The notes beneath the pieces were generated by a model. It saw only the letters and a list, made by a program, of their open reading frames with translations. It ran no database searches and had not been told where the DNA came from. A DNA stretch of 21,523 nucleotides from JAFMDF01 sp964644655 (lineage in GTDB: Bacteria > Bacteroidota > Bacteroidia > Chitinophagales > Saprospiraceae), in assembly GCA_964644655.1 (NCBI GenBank), contig CAZXYA010000088.1, positions 1-21,523 on the forward strand, given 5' to 3'. The first letter of the stretch is position 1. Each line of letters begins with the position of its first letter. Positions 7,714 to 15,470 of this stretch are shown one piece after another. Made by a program: the position numbers and the translations under genes.

Positions 7714-9414
7714 ATGATTTTAGACAATCCAACCCGTATTAAAGCATACACCGAAAAAGGCTATTGGGACAATACCACCATTGACGATATTTTCAAAAAG
7801 AACGTTGAAAAATATCCAGATTTTGTTGCCTTAGTTGACCCCGTCAATCGAACGACCTTTACCGTTGGAGAACAACAACGCTTCACTTATAAAGAAATGG
7901 ATGAAAAGGTGAATCAGTTAGCAACGGCTTTTCTAGATGCAGGTTTAGGCAAAGATGATATAATAGGTTTGTTTTTACCCAATGTATTCGAATTGGTCAT
8001 CGGCTTTTTAGCCATTGCTCGAATTGGGGCTATTGCCAATCCTTATCCGCCCTCCTTACGAGAATATGAAATTTCCAAAATGGGTGGTTTTACGGGCATC
8101 AAAGCCATGATAACTACCGCTCAATTTAAAGACCGAAACTTAGTTGAATTAGTACAGTCCGTTCAGAAAGATATTCCTTCTTTAAAAACCATTTTTGCAA
8201 ATGGGGTAACAGATGCAGGTTCTATAAAATCCTTAGAAACCATTTTTTCAACAGGTTATGACCAAGAATTTTTGAGTGTCTATCTACAAGATAATCCCGT
8301 TGACCCCAACGATATATTTACCATCTGTTGGACTTCTGGTACAACGGGCATGCCCAAAGGGGTACCAAGAAGCCATAATTTATGGACTTTCATTGCTTAT
8401 GCCAGTACGGAAGGTGCAGGCATTGACCATGACTATATCTTTTTATGTCCATTTCCAATAGTCAATATGGGGGGTATTGGTGGCGCTCTAGTCCCTTGGT
8501 TACATGCAGGCTGTCGTTTTGTATTGCATCAACCTTTTGAATTACCTGTTTTTTTAAAGCAGATTGTGCTAGAAAAGGTCACTTATTCTATTGCCCCTCC
8601 TGCCCTACTCAATATTTTATTAAAAAACGAAGCCATTTTAGCCAATGTGGATATTAGTTCCTTAAAAGTTTTAGGTTCTGGTTCTGCCCCCTTATCGCCT
8701 TGGATGATAAAAGGTTGGTATGATAAATATGGGATACAAGTGACCAATTTTTTTGGATCCAATGAAGGCATTGTTTTATTAGGGGCGCCTAATAGTATTC
8801 CAGATTTGGAAAAAAGAGCGACCTACTTTCCTGCTTTTGGGGCGGCTGGAACAGCTTATAAAAATATCAAAGTCATTGAAGGCTTGCAATCGAAATTGGT
8901 CGATATTCAATCGGGAGAGACCATTACTGCGTTCAATACACCTGGCGAAATGTGTGTCAAAGGCCCTGCTGTTTTTGCAGGTTATTATAAAGCACCCGAA
9001 GCCAACAAACAGGTTTTTGATGCGGAAGGCTATTTTAAAACAGGGGATGTTTTTGAATTGGTACTCGATGAAGGAGAAAAATATTACAAATTTGTCGAAC
9101 GCTGTAAAGACATCATTATTCGAGGAGGTTCCAATATCGCCCCTGCAACTATTGAAGCCTTATTGGTAGACATGCCTGAAATTGCAGAATGTGCCATTGT
9201 CGGTTATCCTGATGAAGATTTAGGTGAACGATTGGCTTTATTTGTTGTACCGAAAGAAGGGCAAGACATTACCTTGGAAGCAGTAATTGCTCATTTGCGA
9301 GGGAAAAAGATTGCTTCTTATAAATTGCCTGAAAAGTTAGCAATCATTGATGTTTTGCCACGGAATCCAGTAGGAAAAATTTTGCGTCGGGTTTTGAGAG
9401 AACAAGTGTCTTAA
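7714..9414 (+). CDS. AMP-forming acyl-CoA synthetase / ligase
   Basis: A second acid-CoA ligase, 566 residues when started at ATG 7714. The frame is open from 7558, but the extra 52 residues are encoded by repeat-rich leader DNA and do not look like a ligase N-terminus, while MILDNPTRIKAYTEKGYW does. Motifs: TICWTSGTTGMPKGVPRSH (about 203-221), FFGSNEG (346-352), FKTGDVF (441-447), FVERCKDIIIRGGSNI (460-475) and RNPVGKILRR (550-559) with the catalytic Lys555. This is the pattern of medium-chain, aryl or carnitine-type ligases, distinct from the long-chain-like enzyme before it. Intact and probably active. It precedes the broken Rieske oxygenase gene. Confidence 0.93.
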   Translation: MILDNPTRIKAYTEKGYWDNTTIDDIFKKNVEKYPDFVALVDPVNRTTFTVGEQQRFTYKEMDEKVNQLATAFLDAGLGKDDIIGLFLPNVFELVIGFLAIARIGAIANPYPPSLREYEISKMGGFTGIKAMITTAQFKDRNLVELVQSVQKDIPSLKTIFANGVTDAGSIKSLETIFSTGYDQEFLSVYLQDNPVDPNDIFTICWTSGTTGMPKGVPRSHNLWTFIAYASTEGAGIDHDYIFLCPFPIVNMGGIGGALVPWLHAGCRFVLHQPFELPVFLKQIVLEKVTYSIAPPALLNILLKNEAILANVDISSLKVLGSGSAPLSPWMIKGWYDKYGIQVTNFFGSNEGIVLLGAPNSIPDLEKRATYFPAFGAAGTAYKNIKVIEGLQSKLVDIQSGETITAFNTPGEMCVKGPAVFAGYYKAPEANKQVFDAEGYFKTGDVFELVLDEGEKYYKFVERCKDIIIRGGSNIAPATIEALLVDMPEIAECAIVGYPDEDLGERLALFVVPKEGQDITLEAVIAHLRGKKIASYKLPEKLAIIDVLPRNPVGKILRRVLREQVS

Positions 9415-9481
9415 CTCGACGAATTATAGCCGTAATCTTAAATAGCATTAAAATTGAAATAGCGTTCTTTTTCAAGTATTT

Positions 9482-9514
9482 AAATCATGGTGATTTTAAA
9501 AATCACCATGATTT
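9482..9514. terminator. Perfect 33-nt palindrome, possible terminator
   Basis: Arms 9482-9497 and 9499-9514 are exact reverse complements (aaatcatggtgatttt) around a single centre base. It lies 67 bp after the ligase stop and 46 bp before the Rieske gene start. The stem is AT-rich and is not followed by a T tract, so it is a weak candidate for a classic intrinsic terminator; a repeat element or protein-binding palindrome is equally possible. Confidence 0.5.
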
Positions 9515-9560
9515 AGGCGACTGTAAATACTCTTGACTTGATTCGATTAAAAATAAATTT

Positions 9561-10739
9561 ATGATAAATTCAGCTATTAATACCGACCCTAGATACGCCC
9601 TTTTTCAACAATTAATTGATGCCATAAAAAACAAAAAACCGCAAGTCCCTTTCGAAACAACGGAAATAGACATCTGACAGTACACCGACGAAGCTTGGTT
9701 TGCCTATGAAAAAGCCCATATCTTTTCAGATGTACCGCTAATTATTGGTTGTGGTGCGATGCTAAAAGAAGCAGGCGACCATTTTACTTTTGACCATGCA
9801 GGCAAACCTTTGTTAATCGTTCGAGGAAAAGATAGCCAATTGCGTTGCTTTTTAAATGTCTGTCGGCATAGAGGGGTTCGATTATCTAATTCGCCTGAAG
9901 TTACTAAAGCACGCACTTTTTCCTGTCAATACCATCATTGGACCTATGACTTAGCAGGAAAATTGGTTTTTGTCCCTTCCGAAGAAGGATTTCCAGGTTT
10001 AGATAAAAGTTGTCGGTCCTTAAAGGAATTAGCTATTGAAGAAAAATACGGGTTTATTTGGGTAAATCCTACAATTGGTGGTAGCATTAATTTAGACCAA
10101 TTTCTTGGAAATCTAGCAGTCGATTTAGATAAATTTGGTATCGCTGAAAGTCATTATTTCAAACAATCCACGCATGTTTGCAATGCCAATTGGAAATTAG
10201 TTATTGAAGCATTTCAAGACGGTTATCATGTTACTCGATTGCATAATAAAACAGTAGGTCGATTTTTCTTAGATAATATGGCGGTTCACGAAAGAGAACA
10301 GCAACATATTCGTTCTATTGTCGCCCGAAAAGGCTTTGAAGAAGCCATGAATCAAGCACCAGTAACTTGGAATTTTCGCCAACAGGCATCTTTTGCACAT
10401 TTTATTTGGCCTAATACGATTACCGTTATCCATCCAGATTATACTTCTCAAGTCAGTCTTTTTCCGATTGCGGTTGACAAAACCATCATCATTCATAATT
10501 GTGTCATAGAACGAGAACCGCAGTCTGAAAAAGAACTAGCTCATTTTGAAAGAAGTTTTAAATTAATTGATGAAGGCGTTTTTGCTAGTGAAGATTTTTA
10601 TATTTGTGAACAAGCCCAACTAGGTATGAAAAGTGGGGCAAACGATACTTTATTAGTTGGAGGCTATGAACCGGGAATCCGTACTTTTCATCAGATTATT
10701 GGGGATAGTATTGGGGAGTATGGGGCGCATAGAAAATAG
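9561..10739 (+). pseudogene. Rieske aromatic-ring oxygenase alpha subunit, interrupted by in-frame TGA
   Basis: Ring-hydroxylating or O-demethylating oxygenase large subunit. The frame runs from ATG 9561 (A-rich leader) but codon 39 is TGA (9675-9677), with family-like sequence on both sides: EIDI before it, QYTDEAWFAYEKAHIF after it, with no frameshift. Downstream the protein is complete: Rieske cluster ligands in CRHRGVRL and CQYHHWTYD, the mononuclear iron motif D-x2-H-x4-H in QDGYHVTRLH, and the third ligand Asp in ASEDFYICEQAQLG. The longest uninterrupted frame (from ATG 9759, 326 residues) would lack the N-terminal strand region, and that ATG has no A-rich leader. TGA is an ordinary stop elsewhere here, and selenocysteine is not expected at this place. 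CGA or TGG to TGA by one base change, or a sequencing error, are the simplest explanations. Confidence 0.85.
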
Positions 10740-10760
10740 TGCTTTGGCGGGAAAAATCAT

Positions 10761-10782
10761 AAATCATAGTTCATAAATCTTA
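10761..10782 (+). repeat. 22-bp intergenic repeat, copy 2
   Basis: Exact copy of the string at 993-1014, again about 20 bp after a stop codon (10739). The preceding bases (aaaaatcat) are a partial extra unit of the same motif. Confidence 0.75.
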
Positions 10783-10810
10783 TTTTTTATACAACGAAAC
10801 AACCTTAACT

Positions 10811-12217
10811 ATGCCTAGCATCCACAAAATAATCTACCTCCTACTCTTCTTAACCCTGTTTGCTTGTCAACAAAAAAACACCAAAATCACTACCTTAAGC
10901 GAAAAGGATTTTACCCCAATCGATAAAATAGACCCACAAATTTATTTTGCAACTCCCGAAAATATTGCCATAGACCCCAATAATGCCTTGACAGATATGT
11001 TCCGCAAAAAGAAGGCTGCAGATATGGCAAATCCTGATAAGCCAAGACCTTTTGACGAAAAAGACATCAATCAACTAGAAAATATTTCTCATCAACAAGC
11101 TTGGACCTCCTTGGATAAAGTGTTTAAATTTGACTGGGAACAATTAGGAGAAAAAGGATTAATGGATTTATCAAAAATCATCAAAACTCGACTCGTTTTT
11201 GATAATCTTGATTTAAAGGTAGTCGAATTGGCAATAGCAGCGGGTGGTATATTACCGTTTCATGCACAGGCGACGCCTTCAGTTTACCATATTCTAGGCG
11301 GAGAAGCAGAAGTTTGGTCAAACGAAGAAATCGCTAAAGTTGCTTCTGGCACATCCATTACTTTTGATAGTTATGCTAAAAAACGTGTCAAAGTAACGTC
11401 TTCATCTCCATTAAAAATATTGTGGTTTAGTTGGGCACCCGAAGGAGATAAAGCTTACTTGGAATCGGGTTATTATTTAACGGGTAGCAATTTACAGGTA
11501 CAACCTATCCAAGCAGTATTGCCCAATGAATTTACTTTTTGGGATGCGGCAACAGGCAAACCTTTTCAATCCATAGCCGCAAAAAAGTCCACGCCAACTA
11601 GCTTTTCTGAATATGTACAATCACAAAATACGACTTGGAATAATTTAGCAAAAACAAGTTTTTATCCCAATACGCCAACTTTTAAAAGTGCAGGGGAAAT
11701 AGATTGGATTGATTTAGTAAATTTAGACCCAAAAAGTTTTTTCTTTGCCAAAGACCTTTTAAAATTAGGCGACCTTACCAAAATGTTGGGTAGATTAGCT
11801 AAAATAAAAAGCGTTTTTAGAGTGAAAAGACCAGATAGTGGCTATGACTTGAATTACTCTTATTTAGCTTGGGGACCACAAAGTAAATACACCACCCATA
11901 GTCATGCTATTTGTGAGTTTTATTATTTGTTAGAAGGCGATGTGGAATACATTATCAACCAACAGAAATTTCATGGAGTGTCAGGGAATTTTTATTGGCA
12001 TCCACCCTATTATGACCATGAGATGAGAGGACTAAAAGCGGATGTTCCATTTTTGTCCATTTCTGGCAGTTGGATTCCTTATGGCAAACGGGAATTATTT
12101 GAGGAACCTTTTTTGCTTTTGGAGGATATTCCTAAACAAAAAGAGCGGTTAATACCTGATAATTTTAAATTTCATCCTTTTAAACTCAATAAGGATTTGA
12201 AATATGGGATTATATAA
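10811..12217 (+). CDS. Double-cupin lipoprotein, DMSP-lyase-like metal site
   Basis: A 468-residue exported protein with a lipoprotein signal (LFLTLFAC, Cys19). Residues 30-125 are unassigned. A first cupin-like barrel (about 135-225) has lost most metal ligands: LPFHAQATPSVYHILGGE retains two His. A second barrel (about 345-425) has H363-S-H365-A-I-C-E369-F-Y371 followed by LLEGDVEYI, then WHPPYYDHE with His403. H-x-H-x3-E-x-Y plus a later His is the metal and catalytic arrangement known for cupin-type DMSP lyases (DddL/Q/W/K/Y group) and related proteins. The match covers the motif, not the whole chain, so another lyase, isomerase or dioxygenase is possible. It would act outside the inner membrane, unlike its cytosolic neighbours. 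A palindromic element separates it from the thiolase. Confidence 0.8.
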   Translation: MPSIHKIIYLLLFLTLFACQQKNTKITTLSEKDFTPIDKIDPQIYFATPENIAIDPNNALTDMFRKKKAADMANPDKPRPFDEKDINQLENISHQQAWTSLDKVFKFDWEQLGEKGLMDLSKIIKTRLVFDNLDLKVVELAIAAGGILPFHAQATPSVYHILGGEAEVWSNEEIAKVASGTSITFDSYAKKRVKVTSSSPLKILWFSWAPEGDKAYLESGYYLTGSNLQVQPIQAVLPNEFTFWDAATGKPFQSIAAKKSTPTSFSEYVQSQNTTWNNLAKTSFYPNTPTFKSAGEIDWIDLVNLDPKSFFFAKDLLKLGDLTKMLGRLAKIKSVFRVKRPDSGYDLNYSYLAWGPQSKYTTHSHAICEFYYLLEGDVEYIINQQKFHGVSGNFYWHPPYYDHEMRGLKADVPFLSISGSWIPYGKRELFEEPFLLLEDIPKQKERLIPDNFKFHPFKLNKDLKYGII

Positions 12218-12219
12218 AT

Positions 12220-12294
12220 GTAACACAGCTCTCTGAGCTGTGACACTAGGTATAGTTTTAATTATTCATTTCACAGCTCAGAGAGCTGTGTTAC
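12220..12294. repeat. 75-bp double-palindrome element, copy 2
   Basis: Arms 12220-12243 and 12271-12294 are exact 24-bp reverse complements, each an internal hairpin, with a 27-bp spacer. Same size, arm sequence and spacing as 5338-5412. It starts three bases after the cupin stop codon and ends eight bases before the thiolase ATG, so it occupies almost the whole intergenic space. Confidence 0.85.
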
Positions 12295-12302
12295 CTTTTA
12301 TT

Positions 12303-13511
12303 ATGAAAGAAGCATATATTTTCGACGCCGTTAGAACGCCAAGAGGAAAAGGTTCTGCTAAAAGTGGCGCTTTAAAAAATATTAAACCAATAGCTGTTTT
12401 ATCTCAATTATATACTGCCCTAGAAGATAGAACCAATCTCAATGATAAAGCTATTGATGGCGTCCTTTTAGGTTGTGTTGGACAAGTCGGTGACCAAGGC
12501 GCAAATATTGCCAAAATATCGACTGTTTATCATGGTTGGGGCGATCATATTGATGGGGTAACGGTCAATACTTTTTGCTCTTCTGCTTTGACAGCAATTG
12601 GCATGGCTACCGCAAAAATCCGTTCAGGGATGTCTGATATGGTTATTGCGGGGGGTATAGAAATGTTGTCGAGAGTCCCGATGTTTGCCGATAAAGGTGC
12701 TTGGTTTTCAGATAAAGAAGTGGTAGAAAATAGTCATTTCACCCATATGGGGGTGGCAGCTGATTTAATCGCTAGTATCGAAGGGTTTGATAGAACGGAA
12801 CTGGATGCTTATGCGGCGCAATCGCATCAGCGAGCTGCTTTTGCTACTCAAAATGGGCATTTTAAGACCTCTTTAATTCCTGTTAAAAATGTGGATGGTA
12901 CGGTAGCTTTAGCACATGATGAATGTGTTCGTCCGCAAACTACCGCTGCATCTTTGGCAAATATGCCCCCCATTTTTGGCGAACATGTAACGCCAAGTAT
13001 TCGACAAAAAATCAAGGAACGTTATCCAAATTTAGACACGTTAAAACATTTCCATCATGTGGGTAATTCTCCTGCCATGGCGGATGGCGCTTGTCTAATG
13101 CTCATCGGCAGTTTGGAAAAAGGCAAGGCGATGGGCTTAACACCACGCGCAAAAATTGTTTCTTATGATAGTACCGCTTGTGAACCAATTATCATGTTAT
13201 TAGGTGGGCAAATTTCTATGGAAAACGCGGTCCAAAAAGCAGGCTTGACCATGCAGGATATCGACTTACATAATTTCGCAGAGGCTTTTGCTGCGACTTG
13301 TTTAAAATATCAAAGAGATTTAAATATTGATCCCCATAAGTTTAATGTCAATGGTTGTACGATGACGATGGGGCATGCACAAGGGGCAAGTGGGGCTATG
13401 ATTACCACTACCCTATTGGATGAAATGGAACGACAAGATGTGCAATTTGGGGTGGCAGGAATTAGTGGTGGTGCTGGATTGGGCGCTGGAATCGTCATAG
13501 AAAGAATATAA
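12303..13511 (+). CDS. Thiolase-family acyltransferase with atypical active site
   Basis: A 402-residue FadA-like thiolase. ATG 12303 starts MKEAYIFDAVRTPRGKG, the normal family start; the frame is open from 12240 only because it reads through the palindromic element. The nucleophile Cys92 is present in VNTFCSSALTAIG. Other conserved loops are altered: the usual NEAF or HEAF is FAEAF (Ala326), the GHPxGATG loop is GHAQGASG (His358 kept, Pro to Ala), and the C-terminal CxGGGxG loop is ISGGAGLG, so the second catalytic Cys is replaced by Ile387 in my alignment. Loss of that proton-shuttling Cys would impair ordinary thiolysis. It may be a specialised condensing or deacylating enzyme, or a degenerating one. 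It closes the plus-strand catabolic block. Confidence 0.9.
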   Translation: MKEAYIFDAVRTPRGKGSAKSGALKNIKPIAVLSQLYTALEDRTNLNDKAIDGVLLGCVGQVGDQGANIAKISTVYHGWGDHIDGVTVNTFCSSALTAIGMATAKIRSGMSDMVIAGGIEMLSRVPMFADKGAWFSDKEVVENSHFTHMGVAADLIASIEGFDRTELDAYAAQSHQRAAFATQNGHFKTSLIPVKNVDGTVALAHDECVRPQTTAASLANMPPIFGEHVTPSIRQKIKERYPNLDTLKHFHHVGNSPAMADGACLMLIGSLEKGKAMGLTPRAKIVSYDSTACEPIIMLLGGQISMENAVQKAGLTMQDIDLHNFAEAFAATCLKYQRDLNIDPHKFNVNGCTMTMGHAQGASGAMITTTLLDEMERQDVQFGVAGISGGAGLGAGIVIERI

Positions 13512-13575
13512 TAGGCAAGCAATTTGGTCGTATATCAAATAGGTTAATTAGATATTTGTCAAGGAAATCCTAGTG

Positions 13576-13640
13576 GTAAAATGAGCTTAAATGGTGGGCG
13601 ATACTTTGAAAGTATCGCCCACCATTTAAGCTCATTTTAC
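13576..13640. terminator. Perfect 65-nt palindrome between convergent genes
   Basis: Arms 13576-13607 and 13609-13640 are exact 32-nt reverse complements around one centre base. It sits between the plus-strand thiolase and the minus-strand glyoxalase-like gene, where a bidirectional terminator would be expected. Only short T-rich ends (ttttac) follow the stem on each strand, and the stem is far longer than normal terminators. A very recent inverted duplication or a palindromic repeat element is equally plausible. Confidence 0.6.
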
Positions 13641-13722
13641 TAAATATGCCTACTAAACATGAGGTAGTTAAATTTTAGGATGGTTTCAAAATATAAACCA
13701 ACTAAACTATATTCGACAAAAA

Positions 13723-13747
13723 CTTTGTGGACTTTGTTTCTTTGTGG
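13723..13747. repeat. ctttgtg-type short tandem repeat
   Basis: Units ctttgtgg (13723-13730), actttgt (13731-13737) and ctttgtgg (13740-13747) form a degenerate tandem about 40 bp downstream of the minus-strand operon's last stop. Similar strings are common between genes in Bacteroidota. Function unknown. Confidence 0.5.
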
Positions 13748-13785
13748 TGAAAAATCAACTGCTTTAATACGCTATCAGCAACTTT

Positions 13786-14409
13786 TTAAATTTCAATAAT
13801 CCCTTTAGGGCATCGAATTTTTGCTTTTATTGACTTGTTTTCTTGTTTTTTAATCACCAAATCAAGTGCTAACTCTCTTAAAGTAGGTACTAATAAATTG
13901 GGTGTTGGATGAGTAAAATGCATACTAATCAATTCACATTGATTAGGCATAGTATCGGTTGGATGCACTTCCGAGTTTTGCCAATCGGTCATAAAAGGCA
14001 TTACTTCTACTTGTGGGGCAGCTAAAGGCATAATCATTTGCCAAGTGAGTACCTTTCCGCTGGTTGTTTTGCGCTGACCACCTTCGATACACCCCATTTT
14101 AGCGTTGTATTTTTTTAAAATTTGACTATCGGTTGGTAAATTAGTCGATTTGAGGGACCAGCGAGTAAATTGAGCACCTTCTAAAAAATCTACGCCCATC
14201 CATCTGGGTGGGTTGATTGCTTTATTTGTGTCGTCTGCTGCTAATATTTCTAAGTATCGTTTATTCCCTAAATTGACGACCGCATTTTTAGTGCCTTGGG
14301 TCGTATGATACCCACCAAAAGCAGGTCGGATACCTGAAATTTCTTCAAACCAATCCATCGCTGCTTCTAAATTGGGAACGGTGTAAACAATATGATCTAT
14401 TTGTCTCAT
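13786..14409 (-). CDS. Glyoxalase-like (VOC fold) protein
   Basis: A 207-residue protein that opens with the typical vicinal-oxygen-chelate strand MRQIDHIVYTVPNLEAAMDWF, with His6 as a probable metal ligand, then GGYHTTQGTKNAVVNLG and RYLEILAAD with a Glu in the position of a second ligand. The pattern matches the glyoxalase-like domain of one-chain VOC proteins (PF13468 type) rather than glyoxalase I. It is the last gene of a three-gene minus-strand operon: its ATG overlaps the stop of the FAD oxidase gene by 4 bp (14406-14409). The reaction is unknown; VOC enzymes include lyases, isomerases and dioxygenases. The co-expressed oxidase may supply an aldehyde or keto compound as its substrate, which is inference. 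Confidence 0.85.
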   Translation of the reverse strand: MRQIDHIVYTVPNLEAAMDWFEEISGIRPAFGGYHTTQGTKNAVVNLGNKRYLEILAADDTNKAINPPRWMGVDFLEGAQFTRWSLKSTNLPTDSQILKKYNAKMGCIEGGQRKTTSGKVLTWQMIMPLAAPQVEVMPFMTDWQNSEVHPTDTMPNQCELISMHFTHPTPNLLVPTLRELALDLVIKKQENKSIKAKIRCPKGIIEI

Positions 14410-15470
14410 GATTTTTGTAGTGCTTGATAAATAAAATAGGCACTTCTCACAGCACCATCCATATAACCAGGGTATTGAGCGGCAGTCTCGGAACCTGCTA
14501 CAAAAAAACGCCCATTTAGGTAGCTTTGTCTATAAATGGTATGTCCATTATTTTGATGGGGCATCATATAGTCTTGATACGATGTAAAGGTAAACGGTTC
14601 ATTGCGCCAAACAGTCTCTTCATAACTTAAATAGTTCATTGCTTGTTTGCCAAAATATTTCTGTAATTGTCGAATGACTACCTGTAATCTTTGTTCTTTG
14701 GTGGCGGTGTAATAAGCACCATTGATAAACCCTTTTAATCCAAAACGACTTAATGCCTCATTGGAATGGTCATACATTTCATTAATTGGTCCTGCGTTGC
14801 TAAAAATAGTGCCTGTTCCATTGGTGGTTCGCCAAAACGGTGTTTTATAAGCTATAGCTACTTTTATTGACTCGCCCATCCAAGTATGGGTTTGGTTCGC
14901 AACCGCTAACAAATCAGTTGGCAACGCAGGCGTAATCTCAATGGTATGCTTTAATAAAAAAGGTGGTAAAGTCGAAATAACAAAATTCGCTTGATAAGTC
15001 TGCTCCTTTGATTTGACCAAAAAAGTAGGACCTATTTGTTGAATAGACTGAATTACTTCATTGGTATCTATTTGGTCCTCCTTTAAATAGCTTGCTAAGC
15101 TGTTGATTAAGTGGCTACTCCCACCCTCGATTCTATAACTAGGATCTGGATTTGGTGGAATAGGAATCAATTGTGCCGTACTCCTAGCATCTGCCTCATA
15201 AATGGCTTTATCACTCATTAATTGTGGATAAATACCAATCTTCAATTCTTTTAACAGTTGTACTAATGCAGTATGCTTTTTTCCCAACCAAGTAGCGCCC
15301 ATTTCTAAAGCAGGTAATTCATCGCTATAAAGGGTATTAATTCTACCGCCTATTCTAGCTCTTGCTTCGACAATTTTTACGGTTAATTTTGAATCTCTCA
15401 GCAAATAAGCAAGCGTTAATCCTGTTAGTCCACCGCCTATAATCAATATATCTGTATTTACTGTTTTCAT
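14406..15470 (-). CDS. FAD-dependent amine oxidase family protein
   Basis: A 354-residue flavoprotein of the monoamine oxidase / phytoene-desaturase-like group. The Rossmann motif is at the N-terminus (DILIIGGGLTGLTLAYLL, residues 5-22), then VEARARIGGRI, and a C-terminal FAD-binding block FFVAGSETAAQYPGYMDGAV. No Cys stands where mitochondrial-type MAOs bind FAD covalently, so the flavin is probably non-covalent. It is about 100 residues shorter than typical MAOs, mostly in the middle, yet both FAD segments and a continuous frame are present. It overlaps both operon neighbours by 4 bp. The substrate could be an amine or an unsaturated hydrocarbon; the family does not decide. Confidence 0.9.
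   Translation of the reverse strand: MKTVNTDILIIGGGLTGLTLAYLLRDSKLTVKIVEARARIGGRINTLYSDELPALEMGATWLGKKHTALVQLLKELKIGIYPQLMSDKAIYEADARSTAQLIPIPPNPDPSYRIEGGSSHLINSLASYLKEDQIDTNEVIQSIQQIGPTFLVKSKEQTYQANFVISTLPPFLLKHTIEITPALPTDLLAVANQTHTWMGESIKVAIAYKTPFWRTTNGTGTIFSNAGPINEMYDHSNEALSRFGLKGFINGAYYTATKEQRLQVVIRQLQKYFGKQAMNYLSYEETVWRNEPFTFTSYQDYMMPHQNNGHTIYRQSYLNGRFFVAGSETAAQYPGYMDGAVRSAYFIYQALQKS

Noticed and set aside
9675..9677. TGA as selenocysteine or as Trp under a variant genetic code
   Set aside because: Several genes here end in TGA and read normally, and Rieske oxygenases have no selenocysteine at this position; mutation or error is simpler.
12240..12302. Longer thiolase start at 12240 inside the palindromic element
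   Set aside because: The added residues are translated repeat sequence; MKEAYIFDAVRTPRGKG from 12303 is the standard start.
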